Shown here: piece by piece, positions 19,118 to 26,615 of the stretch | Layout of the letters: the number at the start of each line of letters is the position of its first letter | Position numbering within the stretch: position 1 is the first letter of the stretch | Assembly (NCBI RefSeq): GCF_037976825.1 | Contig: NZ_CP150269.1 | Location: forward strand, 4,725,501 to 4,789,500 | DNA from: Paenibacillus sp. FSL K6-1330 | GTDB lineage: Bacteria > Bacillota > Bacilli > Paenibacillales > Paenibacillaceae | Reading direction: 5' to 3' | DNA length: 64,000 nucleotides | The notes under the pieces: generated by a model | Seen by the model: only the letters and a program-made list of their open reading frames with translations | Told to the model about the DNA's origin: nothing | The model's database searches: none | Position numbers and translations under genes: made by a program

Positions 19118-20526
19118 ATATGACGGAACAGCAGCTCCGAGATCGTTATGCCGATTCCGATGACATCTATATTACGTCTTATCCTGGTGCAGAAGGTGAT
19201 ATGCTGCCATGGGCCATTATGGTTTACAACCCGATGATGTGCGATTCTCAATTGATGTCCAAAATCTTTTTGCCTGTTATTAGCAAGGAATGGAATATAT
19301 CCATTTCTCAGAAGCATCCGTTTGATCCCGAGCATCTGGAATATTATCTTACCCTTGACACATCCGAGGCTAATGTGGAATCGGTTGATGATATTGTATA
19401 TTCAGGTTATGTTGCGTTGTATTTTCCTAAGGACAATAAGCTGTATTCTTATAGCGCATCCAAAAGCATTGGGCGTACCCCGGAGGAAAGTTCCGCAGAG
19501 ACCTCGATCAAAGGTCCTCGTGACGGGTTCGTCGAGGAATTGGATATCAATGTATCGCTCATTCGCAAACGGCTGAAATCACCCGGACTCGTCTATTCCT
19601 CCTTTAAGCTGGGTGACAAGAGCAAAACTACTGTCGGCATCATGTACTTAAAAGACAAGGTGATCCCAGAGACCGTCACTGCCATCGTGGATAAGCTAAA
19701 TGATTTCTCCGGCGACTCACCCGTAGGCATGGGCGAACTCGCTGAGCATCTAACTCCGTATCGATTCACGGTGCTTCCCATGTTCGATTATACGGGAAGG
19801 ACCGATCTTGCTTATGACTCTTTAACTCGCGGTCGATTGGTCATTATTATGCAGGGAAGTCCCGTAGTATTGATTGCACCTGCCAGTTTTATGCAGCTCC
19901 TGTTTGCCGCAGAGGATCCGCAGATGCCGTTTTATTTCGTTATCCCATGGAGAATTCTCAGACTGGTTGGCTTCCTGATTTCCGTTTTCCTTCCGGGATT
20001 TTATATTACCTTGCTGTCCTTTCATCAGGATCAAATCCCTTTCCCGCTGCTCGCCACGGTCGCGAACACACGGCTTGGGCTTCCTATTCCGACCGGATTT
20101 GAAATGCTGATCATCTTGTTTCTACTTACCCTACTGCGGGAAGCCGGTATGCAGATGCCTTCACCAATCGCTTCAACCATTACGGTCGTTTCCGGTATCA
20201 TCATCGGTGACGCCGCGATTCGGGGTGGTTTTTTCTCCCCAACGATGACGGTGATCGGCGCACTGGCTTTTGTTGCGGGGTCAACCCACTCCAATCAGGA
20301 TTTTGTTGTTACCCAGACGATTTTCCGGTTTTTAGTCCTTACTCTTTCCTCGGTATTCGGGTTATTCGGTTTTTTCATATCGGTATTCTTGATCGTTCAG
20401 TATGCAGCCCATCATAATCCATTTGGACAGCCGTATCTTGCCCCCTTCTCGCCTTTTTCCTTATCCAAAATCATTGGCAATCTCATGCGATTTCCGGGCA
20501 AACGAAAAAAGGGTGGATCCCTATGA
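19114..20526 (+). CDS. Spore germination receptor A subunit (GerA family)
   Basis: 470 residues: a soluble N-terminal half (residues 1-270, with the NTD domains that form the nutrient-gated oligomer) and a C-terminal part with about four or five membrane spans. The conserved GerA block is complete: FPLLATVANTRLGLP, EMLIILFLLTLLREAGMQMP, IIIGDAAIRGGFFSP, and NPFGQPYLAPFSPF. Four-base ATGA overlaps with both neighbours. Slightly short for the family, mainly at the N-terminus, but intact. Confidence 0.92.
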   Translation: MNMTEQQLRDRYADSDDIYITSYPGAEGDMLPWAIMVYNPMMCDSQLMSKIFLPVISKEWNISISQKHPFDPEHLEYYLTLDTSEANVESVDDIVYSGYVALYFPKDNKLYSYSASKSIGRTPEESSAETSIKGPRDGFVEELDINVSLIRKRLKSPGLVYSSFKLGDKSKTTVGIMYLKDKVIPETVTAIVDKLNDFSGDSPVGMGELAEHLTPYRFTVLPMFDYTGRTDLAYDSLTRGRLVIIMQGSPVVLIAPASFMQLLFAAEDPQMPFYFVIPWRILRLVGFLISVFLPGFYITLLSFHQDQIPFPLLATVANTRLGLPIPTGFEMLIILFLLTLLREAGMQMPSPIASTITVVSGIIIGDAAIRGGFFSPTMTVIGALAFVAGSTHSNQDFVVTQTIFRFLVLTLSSVFGLFGFFISVFLIVQYAAHHNPFGQPYLAPFSPFSLSKIIGNLMRFPGKRKKGGSL

Positions 20527-21662
20527 AGCGTGTATGGATACTCGCATGTATAGGATCTTTGCTGATCTCAGGCTGCTGGGATAACAAAGAAGTGCAGGAT
20601 ATCAACTACATCACGGCTTTGGGCGTCGATTATAAGAACGACAAGTATATCATCTATGTGCAGATGCTGGACTTCGCAACGATTGCCAAACAAGAAAGCA
20701 GCAAGCCAACTGAGAAAGCGCCGATTTGGGTCGGCCGAGGAACCGGCACCACTTTGGCTGAAGCCCTAATCGATTTGTATACATCGAATCAGCAGCGGGT
20801 CTCTTGGGGCCATGTCACGGCTTTGGTGCTTACGGAAGCGGTGTTAAAACCTAAGCAGTTGTCCCAAGTGTTCGACCTGACCAACCGTTCGCAGGAAATC
20901 CGTTATACGAAATGGATCTATGGCACCAAGGACAATATGGAGGACCTCTTTACGGTATCGCCGTTCTTTCAGCTCTCACCTCTGCACTCACTGCTTCATG
21001 AACCCAGAGAAAGCTATGTCCAATTCTCGTTTATACGTCCGATTCAATTCGTGAACTTTATTCGTCTCTACCGGGAGAAAGCCGCTACCGTCGTATTGCC
21101 CTCGCTCCATATTTCAAATCAGAACTGGTCGGAAAATCTGAAGCAGCACCCGATTTTAGAAGTGAACGGCGGTTTTCTGATCAAGAACAAGGAATTGATG
21201 GGTTGGCTCAAACGATCCGATCTGTTGGGTACACGCTGGCTAGCCTCGCCTCAAACCCATGCTGCCGTCATTGTTCAGGCGGACGGCGAAGCCGTCGGGA
21301 GCATACGGCTGGAGAAGCCCCAATCATCCATTGAAGTCATCCGTAAACCAAAGGATGCGTCATATCGAATCAAGCTTAACGTCATCGGGACAGTGCAGAA
21401 TATGTATAAGAAGGTGGGAATTAAGGAGATGAAGCGCTTAACGGAAGATACCCTGCGAAAAGAAATGCATAATACCTTCCATAAAGCTGCATTGATCCAC
21501 GCGGATCCCTACCAGCTATGTCTCCAATTGTACCGAACCGATCCGAAGCTCTGGAAGGAATTAGTGGAACAGAAAAAGGAAATCGACGATGAAACGTCAC
21601 TTGAACTTGAGGTTGACGTCAACCTGCGATACTGGGGACAGCGCAGAAGTTTGAACCGATAA
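20523..21662 (+). CDS. Spore germination receptor C subunit (Ger(x)C lipoprotein)
   Basis: Lipoprotein of 379 residues, third part of the germination receptor. Signal peptide ends in lipobox LISGC (Cys18), followed directly by the family hallmark WDNKEVQDINY. The middle contains GGFLIKNKELMGWL and the C-terminus is the conserved Ger(x)C domain. It overlaps the A gene by ATGA and ends 50 bases before the repeat that borders the glycocin island. Confidence 0.92.
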   Translation: MKRVWILACIGSLLISGCWDNKEVQDINYITALGVDYKNDKYIIYVQMLDFATIAKQESSKPTEKAPIWVGRGTGTTLAEALIDLYTSNQQRVSWGHVTALVLTEAVLKPKQLSQVFDLTNRSQEIRYTKWIYGTKDNMEDLFTVSPFFQLSPLHSLLHEPRESYVQFSFIRPIQFVNFIRLYREKAATVVLPSLHISNQNWSENLKQHPILEVNGGFLIKNKELMGWLKRSDLLGTRWLASPQTHAAVIVQADGEAVGSIRLEKPQSSIEVIRKPKDASYRIKLNVIGTVQNMYKKVGIKEMKRLTEDTLRKEMHNTFHKAALIHADPYQLCLQLYRTDPKLWKELVEQKKEIDDETSLELEVDVNLRYWGQRRSLNR

Positions 21663-21710
21663 ATGTACGTCATAAACAAACTGTATTTTCCCCGAAATTG
21701 TGAAAACAGC

Positions 21711-21784
21711 AAAAGAAGCAGACCTTTATCGGCCTGCTTCTTTTTGTTGTTCCTTTATTTTTTCATAATGTCCTTGATCTCGTC
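21711..21784. repeat. 74-bp perfect direct repeat, left copy (border of glycocin island)
   Basis: Identical base for base to 26542-26615. It consists of a terminator hairpin plus the last 13 or so codons (minus strand, ending DIMKK-stop) of a PTS EIIB domain. Beyond the repeat, to about 21801, the frame still reads PQAESIK against PQSEQLK in the intact PTS gene, so the left copy is the 3' end of a diverged allele or paralogue, not just a copy of the right one. Confidence 0.9.
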
Positions 21785-21805
21785 TTTAATGGATTCCGCC
21801 TGCGG
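21758..21805 (-). pseudogene. 3'-end fragment of a PTS EIIB gene
   Basis: Minus-strand codons read PQAESIKDEIKDIMKK and a TAA stop, then homology stops. The intact nagE-like gene ends PQSEQLKDEIKDIMKK. Only about 16 codons remain, with its terminator still attached, 4.8 kb from the intact gene. It marks the junction of the glycocin island. Confidence 0.8.
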
Positions 21806-21867
21806 TAACAAGGAGAAATTTAATTAGTAGATTTTCATAAATCTATTGGATGTAAATACGTTTGATT

Positions 21868-21887
21868 CTATTATTAACCAATAATAG
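21868..21887. repeat. Inverted repeat upstream of the glycocin promoter
   Basis: CTATTATT-AACC-AATAATAG, ending three bases before the -35 box. A candidate operator. Confidence 0.5.
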
Positions 21888-21890
21888 GAA

Positions 21891-21938
21891 TTGATTATAT
21901 ATTTGGCTTAGAGTATACTAACATTATTCCATGGAATA
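21891..21938 (+). promoter_or_regulatory. Glycocin operon promoter with palindrome at the start point
   Basis: TTGATT (21891-21896) and TATACT (21914-21919) with a 17-base spacer give a good sigma-A promoter. A 14-bp perfect palindrome TATTCCATGGAATA (21925-21938) sits where transcription should begin and could bind a repressor. The two inverted repeats around one promoter suggest tight regulation. Confidence 0.6.
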
Positions 21939-21964
21939 TTCTCTCAAAAAAGGGGGTGTTTTCT

Positions 21965-22138
21965 TTGAATAATCAATCATATTCTGAAATTTTTGAAGAG
22001 ATTGACCTTGATGAATTTGATGTAGCTGGCGCAGGAAAGCTTCCACCGGAGACATGTGCTTACCTATGGTCCATGTGCATATTATATCCCCAAGGTTGCA
22101 CTAATCCATGTGTCCTTTTTTCTGAAGGGTGCACGTAA
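21965..22138 (+). CDS. Glycocin (sublancin-like) precursor peptide
   Basis: 57-residue bacteriocin precursor starting at TTG, six bases after AGGGGGTG; the GTG at 21956 lies within that site and is unlikely. An acidic leader (residues 1-24, with LDEFDVAGAG at its end) fits processing by a C39 peptidase after AG; the alternative is after GA. The 33-residue core has exactly five Cys, at core positions 7, 14, 21, 25 and 32: two CX6C helices (CAYLWSMC and CVLFSEGC) joined by a ten-residue loop that holds the third Cys. Sublancin has the same plan (C7, C14, C22, C29, C36; first helix CAALWLQC) with nested disulfides and an S-glucosylated loop Cys. By analogy disulfides would be 7-32 and 14-25, and Cys21 would carry the sugar. 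Loop and second helix differ from sublancin, so this is a distinct peptide. Confidence 0.9.
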   Translation: MNNQSYSEIFEEIDLDEFDVAGAGKLPPETCAYLWSMCILYPQGCTNPCVLFSEGCT

Positions 22139-22146
22139 AAATGAAA

Positions 22147-22173
22147 GCGCCCCCAAAATAGGGGGCGTCTTTA
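22147..22173 (+). terminator. Attenuating terminator between precursor and exporter genes
   Basis: GCGCCCCC/GGGGGCGT stem with loop AAAATA, then CTTTATCTTT, eight bases after the precursor stop. It should make the precursor transcript more abundant than the modification and export genes. Confidence 0.85.
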
Positions 22174-22190
22174 TCTTTGGAGGATTCTAA

Positions 22191-24293
22191 GTGAAACATT
22201 TTAACCATGTAAAACAATTGGATCAATCTGATTGCGGTGCGGCATGCGCTCTCAATGTCCTCAATTATTATGGTATTGATATGAATTTTGATTATCTGAG
22301 AGATTTGCTTAATACTACAAAAAAAGGTACAACTGCAAGTAATATTGTTAGGGGATTCATTAAACTTGATTTTGATTCTAAACTTATTAAAATTAAAAAT
22401 TTGACTAATAACATTTTCGACAAAATTTCTTATCCAACAATAGCTCTTACCATGATTGAAAATTCAAACCACTATCAAGTACTACATGGTTTGTTTAGAA
22501 ATAAATTAATAGTTAGTGATCCGTTAAATGATTCAATTAAAAAAGTACCTATCGAAAAGTTCATTGAATATTTTACTGGATATTTAATTTTGGTTGAGCC
22601 TAACTTTAAATATAATACACCTACTAAAATCAAAAAATATAAATTTTTGAATAAAACTCTAAAGATATGCTTCGAATATAAATTTATTCTTTTATCAGCT
22701 TTAATAGTATCAATTCTCGTTGCTGGTCTTTCCATTATAAACTCCTATTTCTACAGAATTGCTTTTGATATGGCAATACCTGAAAATAATGCTTATTTCC
22801 TTTCGCAACTTGTTTTGGTTTTCTTTATTTTTATTTTATTTAAAAATATATTTGAATATACTCGCACATCCTTGGTCTCGCTTTTGAGTAAAAGAATTGA
22901 TCAATCTCTTTCAAGCAAATACTTGGAACACTTATTTCAATTACCCTTAAATTTTTTTAATAATAGAGAAAGTGGCGACATATTAACAAGATTCAATGAT
23001 TCTTCTAATTTAAGGAATTTTATTAGTACTACATTTATATCAACAATAATTGACTTATTTATGATAATCATGACAAGCATTGTCCTTTTTTATGAAAATA
23101 AACAATTATTTATAATAACTATTTTACCGGTTATCATTTATATTGCGCTCTGGACTCTTTTTAATTCTAAACTTCAATCTATGGAAAAACAGTCATTAGA
23201 ACAATATTCAAAATTATCAAGTGAAATTATCCAATCCTTAGGCGGTATTGAGGTTATTAATTGTTTAGAAAAGCAATCATTTATCAGCACTAAATTAAAA
23301 TCCAGCTTTAAAAAATTTCTTATGAAAAGCTATGGTTTTGTTTATTTTACAAACCTAAACACCTTTTTATCTAGAACAGTCCAATCAATATTTAGTTTAT
23401 TAGTACTATGGATTGGTGTGCAACAAATTATAAATGATGAGTCGAGTATTGGACAATTATTAACTTTTACAACATTATCAACTTATTTTATAACTGCTGT
23501 TGAACGAATAGTTACATCTCAACCTGAAATTATAAAATCAATTGTCGCAACAAAACGTTTTTTTCAATATCTAGACTATCCAGTAGAAGAAAAAAGTAAT
23601 CAAAATTCATTAAATAACGTCAACAAAATAGAATTAAAGAACTTTACATTTTCTTATGAAATAAACAATGTAATTATCGATAATCTTAGTTTAACTATTA
23701 AAAGAAATGAAAAAATTGCATTTATTGGTGAAAGTGGGTCTGGCAAGACAACATTAGCAAAAATTTTAACAGGGCTAATACCATGTGAAAAAGGAAGAAT
23801 ATTTATAAACGATATAGATATTACTGAAATTGATAAAAAAGATTTATTAAAAAAAATATTATATATATCCCAAGAGCCGTTTCTATTTAAAGGAACAATT
23901 AAAGAAAACTTGTGCATGGGCCAAGAATTCTCAGATTATGACATCGAAAAATCCTGTTCTTTAGCTTCAATTCTTGAAGAAATCAATTCGTTTGAAAATG
24001 GATTTAACTACTATCTTCAAGAAAACGCTCAGAATCTATCTTTTGGACAAAGGCAAAGAATATCACTTGCAAGAGCACTCTTGCATAAAACTGATGTATT
24101 AATTTTTGATGAAGTAACAAGTAATTTAGATCATGCCACTAGTCATGCAATTATGAGTAACTTAAACGAAATAGATTGTACAAAGATATTCATAACTCAT
24201 AAGTTAGAAGAAAATAATTATTACGATAAAATAATTGATATTAAAAACAGTATTTTAATTAATAATTCAGATAAGGAGCATGTTTTTATATGA
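22191..24293 (+). CDS. Peptidase-containing ABC exporter (SunT-like)
   Basis: Bifunctional membrane protein of 700 residues that removes the leader and exports the peptide. The N-terminal C39 protease has the oxyanion Gln9, catalytic Cys15 (QSDCGAAC), His94 (NHYQVLHG) and Asp110 (VSDP), all intact. Six membrane spans follow (about 160-435), then the nucleotide-binding domain: Walker A GESGSGKTT (513-521), signature LSFGQ (616-620), Walker B VLIFDE (636-641) and H-loop His670. GTG start seven bases after GGAGG. The 3' end overlaps the next gene by four bases. About 30% GC, far lower than the flanks. Confidence 0.93.
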   Translation: MKHFNHVKQLDQSDCGAACALNVLNYYGIDMNFDYLRDLLNTTKKGTTASNIVRGFIKLDFDSKLIKIKNLTNNIFDKISYPTIALTMIENSNHYQVLHGLFRNKLIVSDPLNDSIKKVPIEKFIEYFTGYLILVEPNFKYNTPTKIKKYKFLNKTLKICFEYKFILLSALIVSILVAGLSIINSYFYRIAFDMAIPENNAYFLSQLVLVFFIFILFKNIFEYTRTSLVSLLSKRIDQSLSSKYLEHLFQLPLNFFNNRESGDILTRFNDSSNLRNFISTTFISTIIDLFMIIMTSIVLFYENKQLFIITILPVIIYIALWTLFNSKLQSMEKQSLEQYSKLSSEIIQSLGGIEVINCLEKQSFISTKLKSSFKKFLMKSYGFVYFTNLNTFLSRTVQSIFSLLVLWIGVQQIINDESSIGQLLTFTTLSTYFITAVERIVTSQPEIIKSIVATKRFFQYLDYPVEEKSNQNSLNNVNKIELKNFTFSYEINNVIIDNLSLTIKRNEKIAFIGESGSGKTTLAKILTGLIPCEKGRIFINDIDITEIDKKDLLKKILYISQEPFLFKGTIKENLCMGQEFSDYDIEKSCSLASILEEINSFENGFNYYLQENAQNLSFGQRQRISLARALLHKTDVLIFDEVTSNLDHATSHAIMSNLNEIDCTKIFITHKLEENNYYDKIIDIKNSILINNSDKEHVFI

Positions 24294-24694
24294 CAAAGAA
24301 GGTACTGTTTCTTATAACTTCCGTAGCTATAGTTTTATTAATCTCTTCTTACATTCTGAAAACCATAAAAGGAGATGAGCCCTTATACAATAATATAGAT
24401 CTATCTGAACTCCAACAGAAAATCGAAAATAATGAAGATTTCATAATTTATATCTATGGGAATTCTTGCAGAGCATGTCAAAATTTCAAACCTATTATCA
24501 ATCGCGTTATTACAACTCAGAAAATAAATCTTTTAGCTTTAAATGTTGATGAAGAGAAAAATAGAAATATAAATTTTTTAAAGGAAAATTCAATCTCCAA
24601 AACGCCAACTCTTCTTAATTATAAAAAAGGGGGAATCCACAAAAAAATGGAAGGTATAATTTCCGAGAAAGAATTTGAAGATTTCCTGAACTAA
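24290..24694 (+). CDS. Membrane-anchored thioredoxin-like protein (BdbA-like)
   Basis: 134 residues: an N-terminal membrane anchor (residues 4-24), then a thioredoxin fold exposed outside, with the redox motif CRAC (Cys60, Cys63) and the cis-Pro loop KTPTLL. In the sublancin operon BdbA occupies this place and, with the DsbB-like BdbB, helps form the two disulfides. Overlaps the exporter gene (ATGA), so co-translated. Confidence 0.85.
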   Translation: MTKKVLFLITSVAIVLLISSYILKTIKGDEPLYNNIDLSELQQKIENNEDFIIYIYGNSCRACQNFKPIINRVITTQKINLLALNVDEEKNRNINFLKENSISKTPTLLNYKKGGIHKKMEGIISEKEFEDFLN

Positions 24695-24744
24695 GATCTT
24701 TTTAAGAATCTTGAAAAATATATAAAGAAGGATTAGGAAAATTT

Positions 24745-26028
24745 ATGACAATTGACGAATTATTATATCTTTTTAACAATAAAAAAGAGCTAACTCTAAA
24801 AGATAATTTCATCGGCAAAATCATTAAAGAGTTAGCTTATATTAATTGTAATATTAATTATGAATTTATTGATGAAATAAATAGGGAATTCTCACATCAG
24901 CAATATTATAAAAATACTGAACCGAAAATAAGTGCTTGTATTTTAACTTTAAATGAATCACGAACTATAGATCGATGCATTAATAGTATCAAGGAAGATG
25001 TTGATGAAATCATAGTTGTTGACTCAGGGTCAACTGATAACACTCTAAAAATAATTAATGAAAGATTCACCAATGCTATTGTAATAAAAGAGCAATGGAA
25101 TGATGACTTTTCTTTACTAAGAAATAAAGCTGTTGAATATACAACAAACGATTGGATTTTCTTCATAGATGCAGATGAATATATAGATGATCAAAGTAAA
25201 GGGAAAATTAAAAAAATAGTTAATTTCTTACAACCCTTAGATTGTCAACCTTATTATATCAGTCCATACATCAAAGATCATAATGGCGATCAGTATACTA
25301 ATACAAAAAGAATATTTAATAAAAAATTTAAATTGTATTATCGAGGAAGAGTCCATGAAGAACTTTTTCATGATAATTACGAATTTATAACGGATATTGG
25401 AATTAATGTGATAATGCATCATGATGGATATAAAAAAGAAGTGATGAAAAATAAAGATAAGATCCTTAGAAATCTTCAGCTCATTGAACTAATGCTAAAA
25501 GAAGAACCATTAAATATAAAATGGAAGTTCTATTTCGCTAAAAATCTATTAAATCAATCATCAGAAAGCAGCAAAATTAAAGCAGAAAAAATTCTAACTA
25601 CTATAATAGATTCATCGAGAGTAGAAGATCCTTATTTCTTAAAATCGTTTATTTTGCTATGTCAAGTCTATATAAGCAAATCCGATTTATCTAAACTAAA
25701 AGAATCTATTCATTATATTAAATCAAATAAAGTACCTGTTCCTCAATTTGATCTTGCATATTTGGAAATGGTATTTACACTAATGGCATTTCAGTCAAAA
25801 CTATCCTATATGTCAACGGCAATTGAACCTATGATCGCTGAAATAAACAATAGTTACATAAGTTCAAATAATAATCATATCAAAAATGTTATTTCGATAA
25901 TTGGATTTTTCACAGGTGATTTCGATAAATATTTTAAATATCTCCCTGATACGGATAACTTATATGAGTTCAATTCTCGAATACTATTAGATAAATTAAA
26001 TGACTCTTTAAGAAAAAATCATAAGTAG
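24745..26028 (+). CDS. Peptide S-glycosyltransferase (SunS-like, GT2 fold)
   Basis: 427 residues, close to SunS. The GT-A domain begins at about residue 60 (ISACILTLNES), with VVDSGSTDNT (91-100) and the metal/nucleotide-sugar motif DADEY (Asp142, Asp144), then an RGRVHEEL segment conserved in the family. The C-terminal 200 residues are helical with TPR-like repeats, as expected for the acceptor-binding part of SunS. Expected to put a hexose on the loop Cys of the precursor before export; the sugar cannot be predicted. Cytoplasmic. AT-rich. Confidence 0.88.
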   Translation: MTIDELLYLFNNKKELTLKDNFIGKIIKELAYINCNINYEFIDEINREFSHQQYYKNTEPKISACILTLNESRTIDRCINSIKEDVDEIIVVDSGSTDNTLKIINERFTNAIVIKEQWNDDFSLLRNKAVEYTTNDWIFFIDADEYIDDQSKGKIKKIVNFLQPLDCQPYYISPYIKDHNGDQYTNTKRIFNKKFKLYYRGRVHEELFHDNYEFITDIGINVIMHHDGYKKEVMKNKDKILRNLQLIELMLKEEPLNIKWKFYFAKNLLNQSSESSKIKAEKILTTIIDSSRVEDPYFLKSFILLCQVYISKSDLSKLKESIHYIKSNKVPVPQFDLAYLEMVFTLMAFQSKLSYMSTAIEPMIAEINNSYISSNNNHIKNVISIIGFFTGDFDKYFKYLPDTDNLYEFNSRILLDKLNDSLRKNHK

Positions 26029-26037
26029 GAGCTTATC

Positions 26038-26439
26038 ATGATTATGATAAAATTAAATACAAGATTATTCCTTTTATGGTTTGTATCACTCAGTGCTATA
26101 TCCGGTAGTATAATTTTTCAGCTTATAGGTTTTTCGCCATGTTCTCTCTGTTGGATTCAGAGAATTTGTATGTTCTGTATCTTTATTTTATCTTCTTTTT
26201 TACACTTCAACTATAGGGAAATTATAATACGACTAACCAAAATTTTTACATTTGCAGGCCTCTTTTTTTCATCGGTTCATGTTATTTATGAGAAAACAAA
26301 TATCAATTCTACTTTCTGTTTGATTGGAAATTCGTGCGCCGAAGGATACATCAATTTTCTAGGATTCATCAGTATTCCAGTTCTTTCATTTATGTCGTTT
26401 GTATTAATTCTTCTTTTATTGCCAAATATAAAAAAATAA
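26038..26439 (+). CDS. DsbB-family thiol-disulfide oxidoreductase (BdbB/BdbC-like)
   Basis: 133-residue membrane protein with four spans. The first periplasmic-side pair is CSLC (Cys35, Cys38) and the second CLIGNSC (Cys94, Cys100), the DsbB/BdbC arrangement. It would reoxidise the thioredoxin-like partner using quinone. Last gene of the island's operon, nine bases after the glycosyltransferase. TAGGAGC stands five bases before the ATG. Confidence 0.88.
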   Translation: MIMIKLNTRLFLLWFVSLSAISGSIIFQLIGFSPCSLCWIQRICMFCIFILSSFLHFNYREIIIRLTKIFTFAGLFFSSVHVIYEKTNINSTFCLIGNSCAEGYINFLGFISIPVLSFMSFVLILLLLPNIKK

Positions 26440-26472
26440 AGAAGCCTTAGTTAAAGAGACCCTAACCTCTTT

Positions 26473-26495
26473 TTAGGGTTAAATAATAACCCTAA
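26473..26495 (+). terminator. Hairpin after the glycocin operon
   Basis: Perfect 9-bp repeat TTAGGGTTA/TAACCCTAA; an overlapping alternative stem uses CCCTAA/TTAGGG at 26460-26479. AT-rich, without a long T tract. Confidence 0.5.
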
Positions 26496-26540
26496 CTCTA
26501 ATGAGGTAATTCTCACCAATAATTTAAATATGAATACAAC

Positions 26541-26576
26541 AAAAAGAAGCAGACCTTTATCGGCCTGCTTCTTTTT
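26541..26576. terminator. Terminator shared by PTS gene and glycocin operon
   Basis: 12-bp perfect stem AAAAAGAAGCAG/CTGCTTCTTTTT, loop ACCTTTATCGGC. A and T tracts make it work in both directions. A copy is inside the left repeat. Confidence 0.85.
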
Positions 26577-26615
26577 GTTGTTCCTTTATTTTTTCATAAT
26601 GTCCTTGATCTCGTC
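26542..26615. repeat. 74-bp perfect direct repeat, right copy
   Basis: Same sequence as 21711-21784. It spans the terminator and the last codons of the intact PTS gene. The pair frames the 4.8-kb AT-rich island like attL/attR or a recombination duplication. Confidence 0.9.

Noticed and set aside
21956..21964. GTG start for the glycocin precursor
   Set aside because: It lies inside the AGGGGGTG Shine-Dalgarno; the TTG at 21965 has correct spacing.
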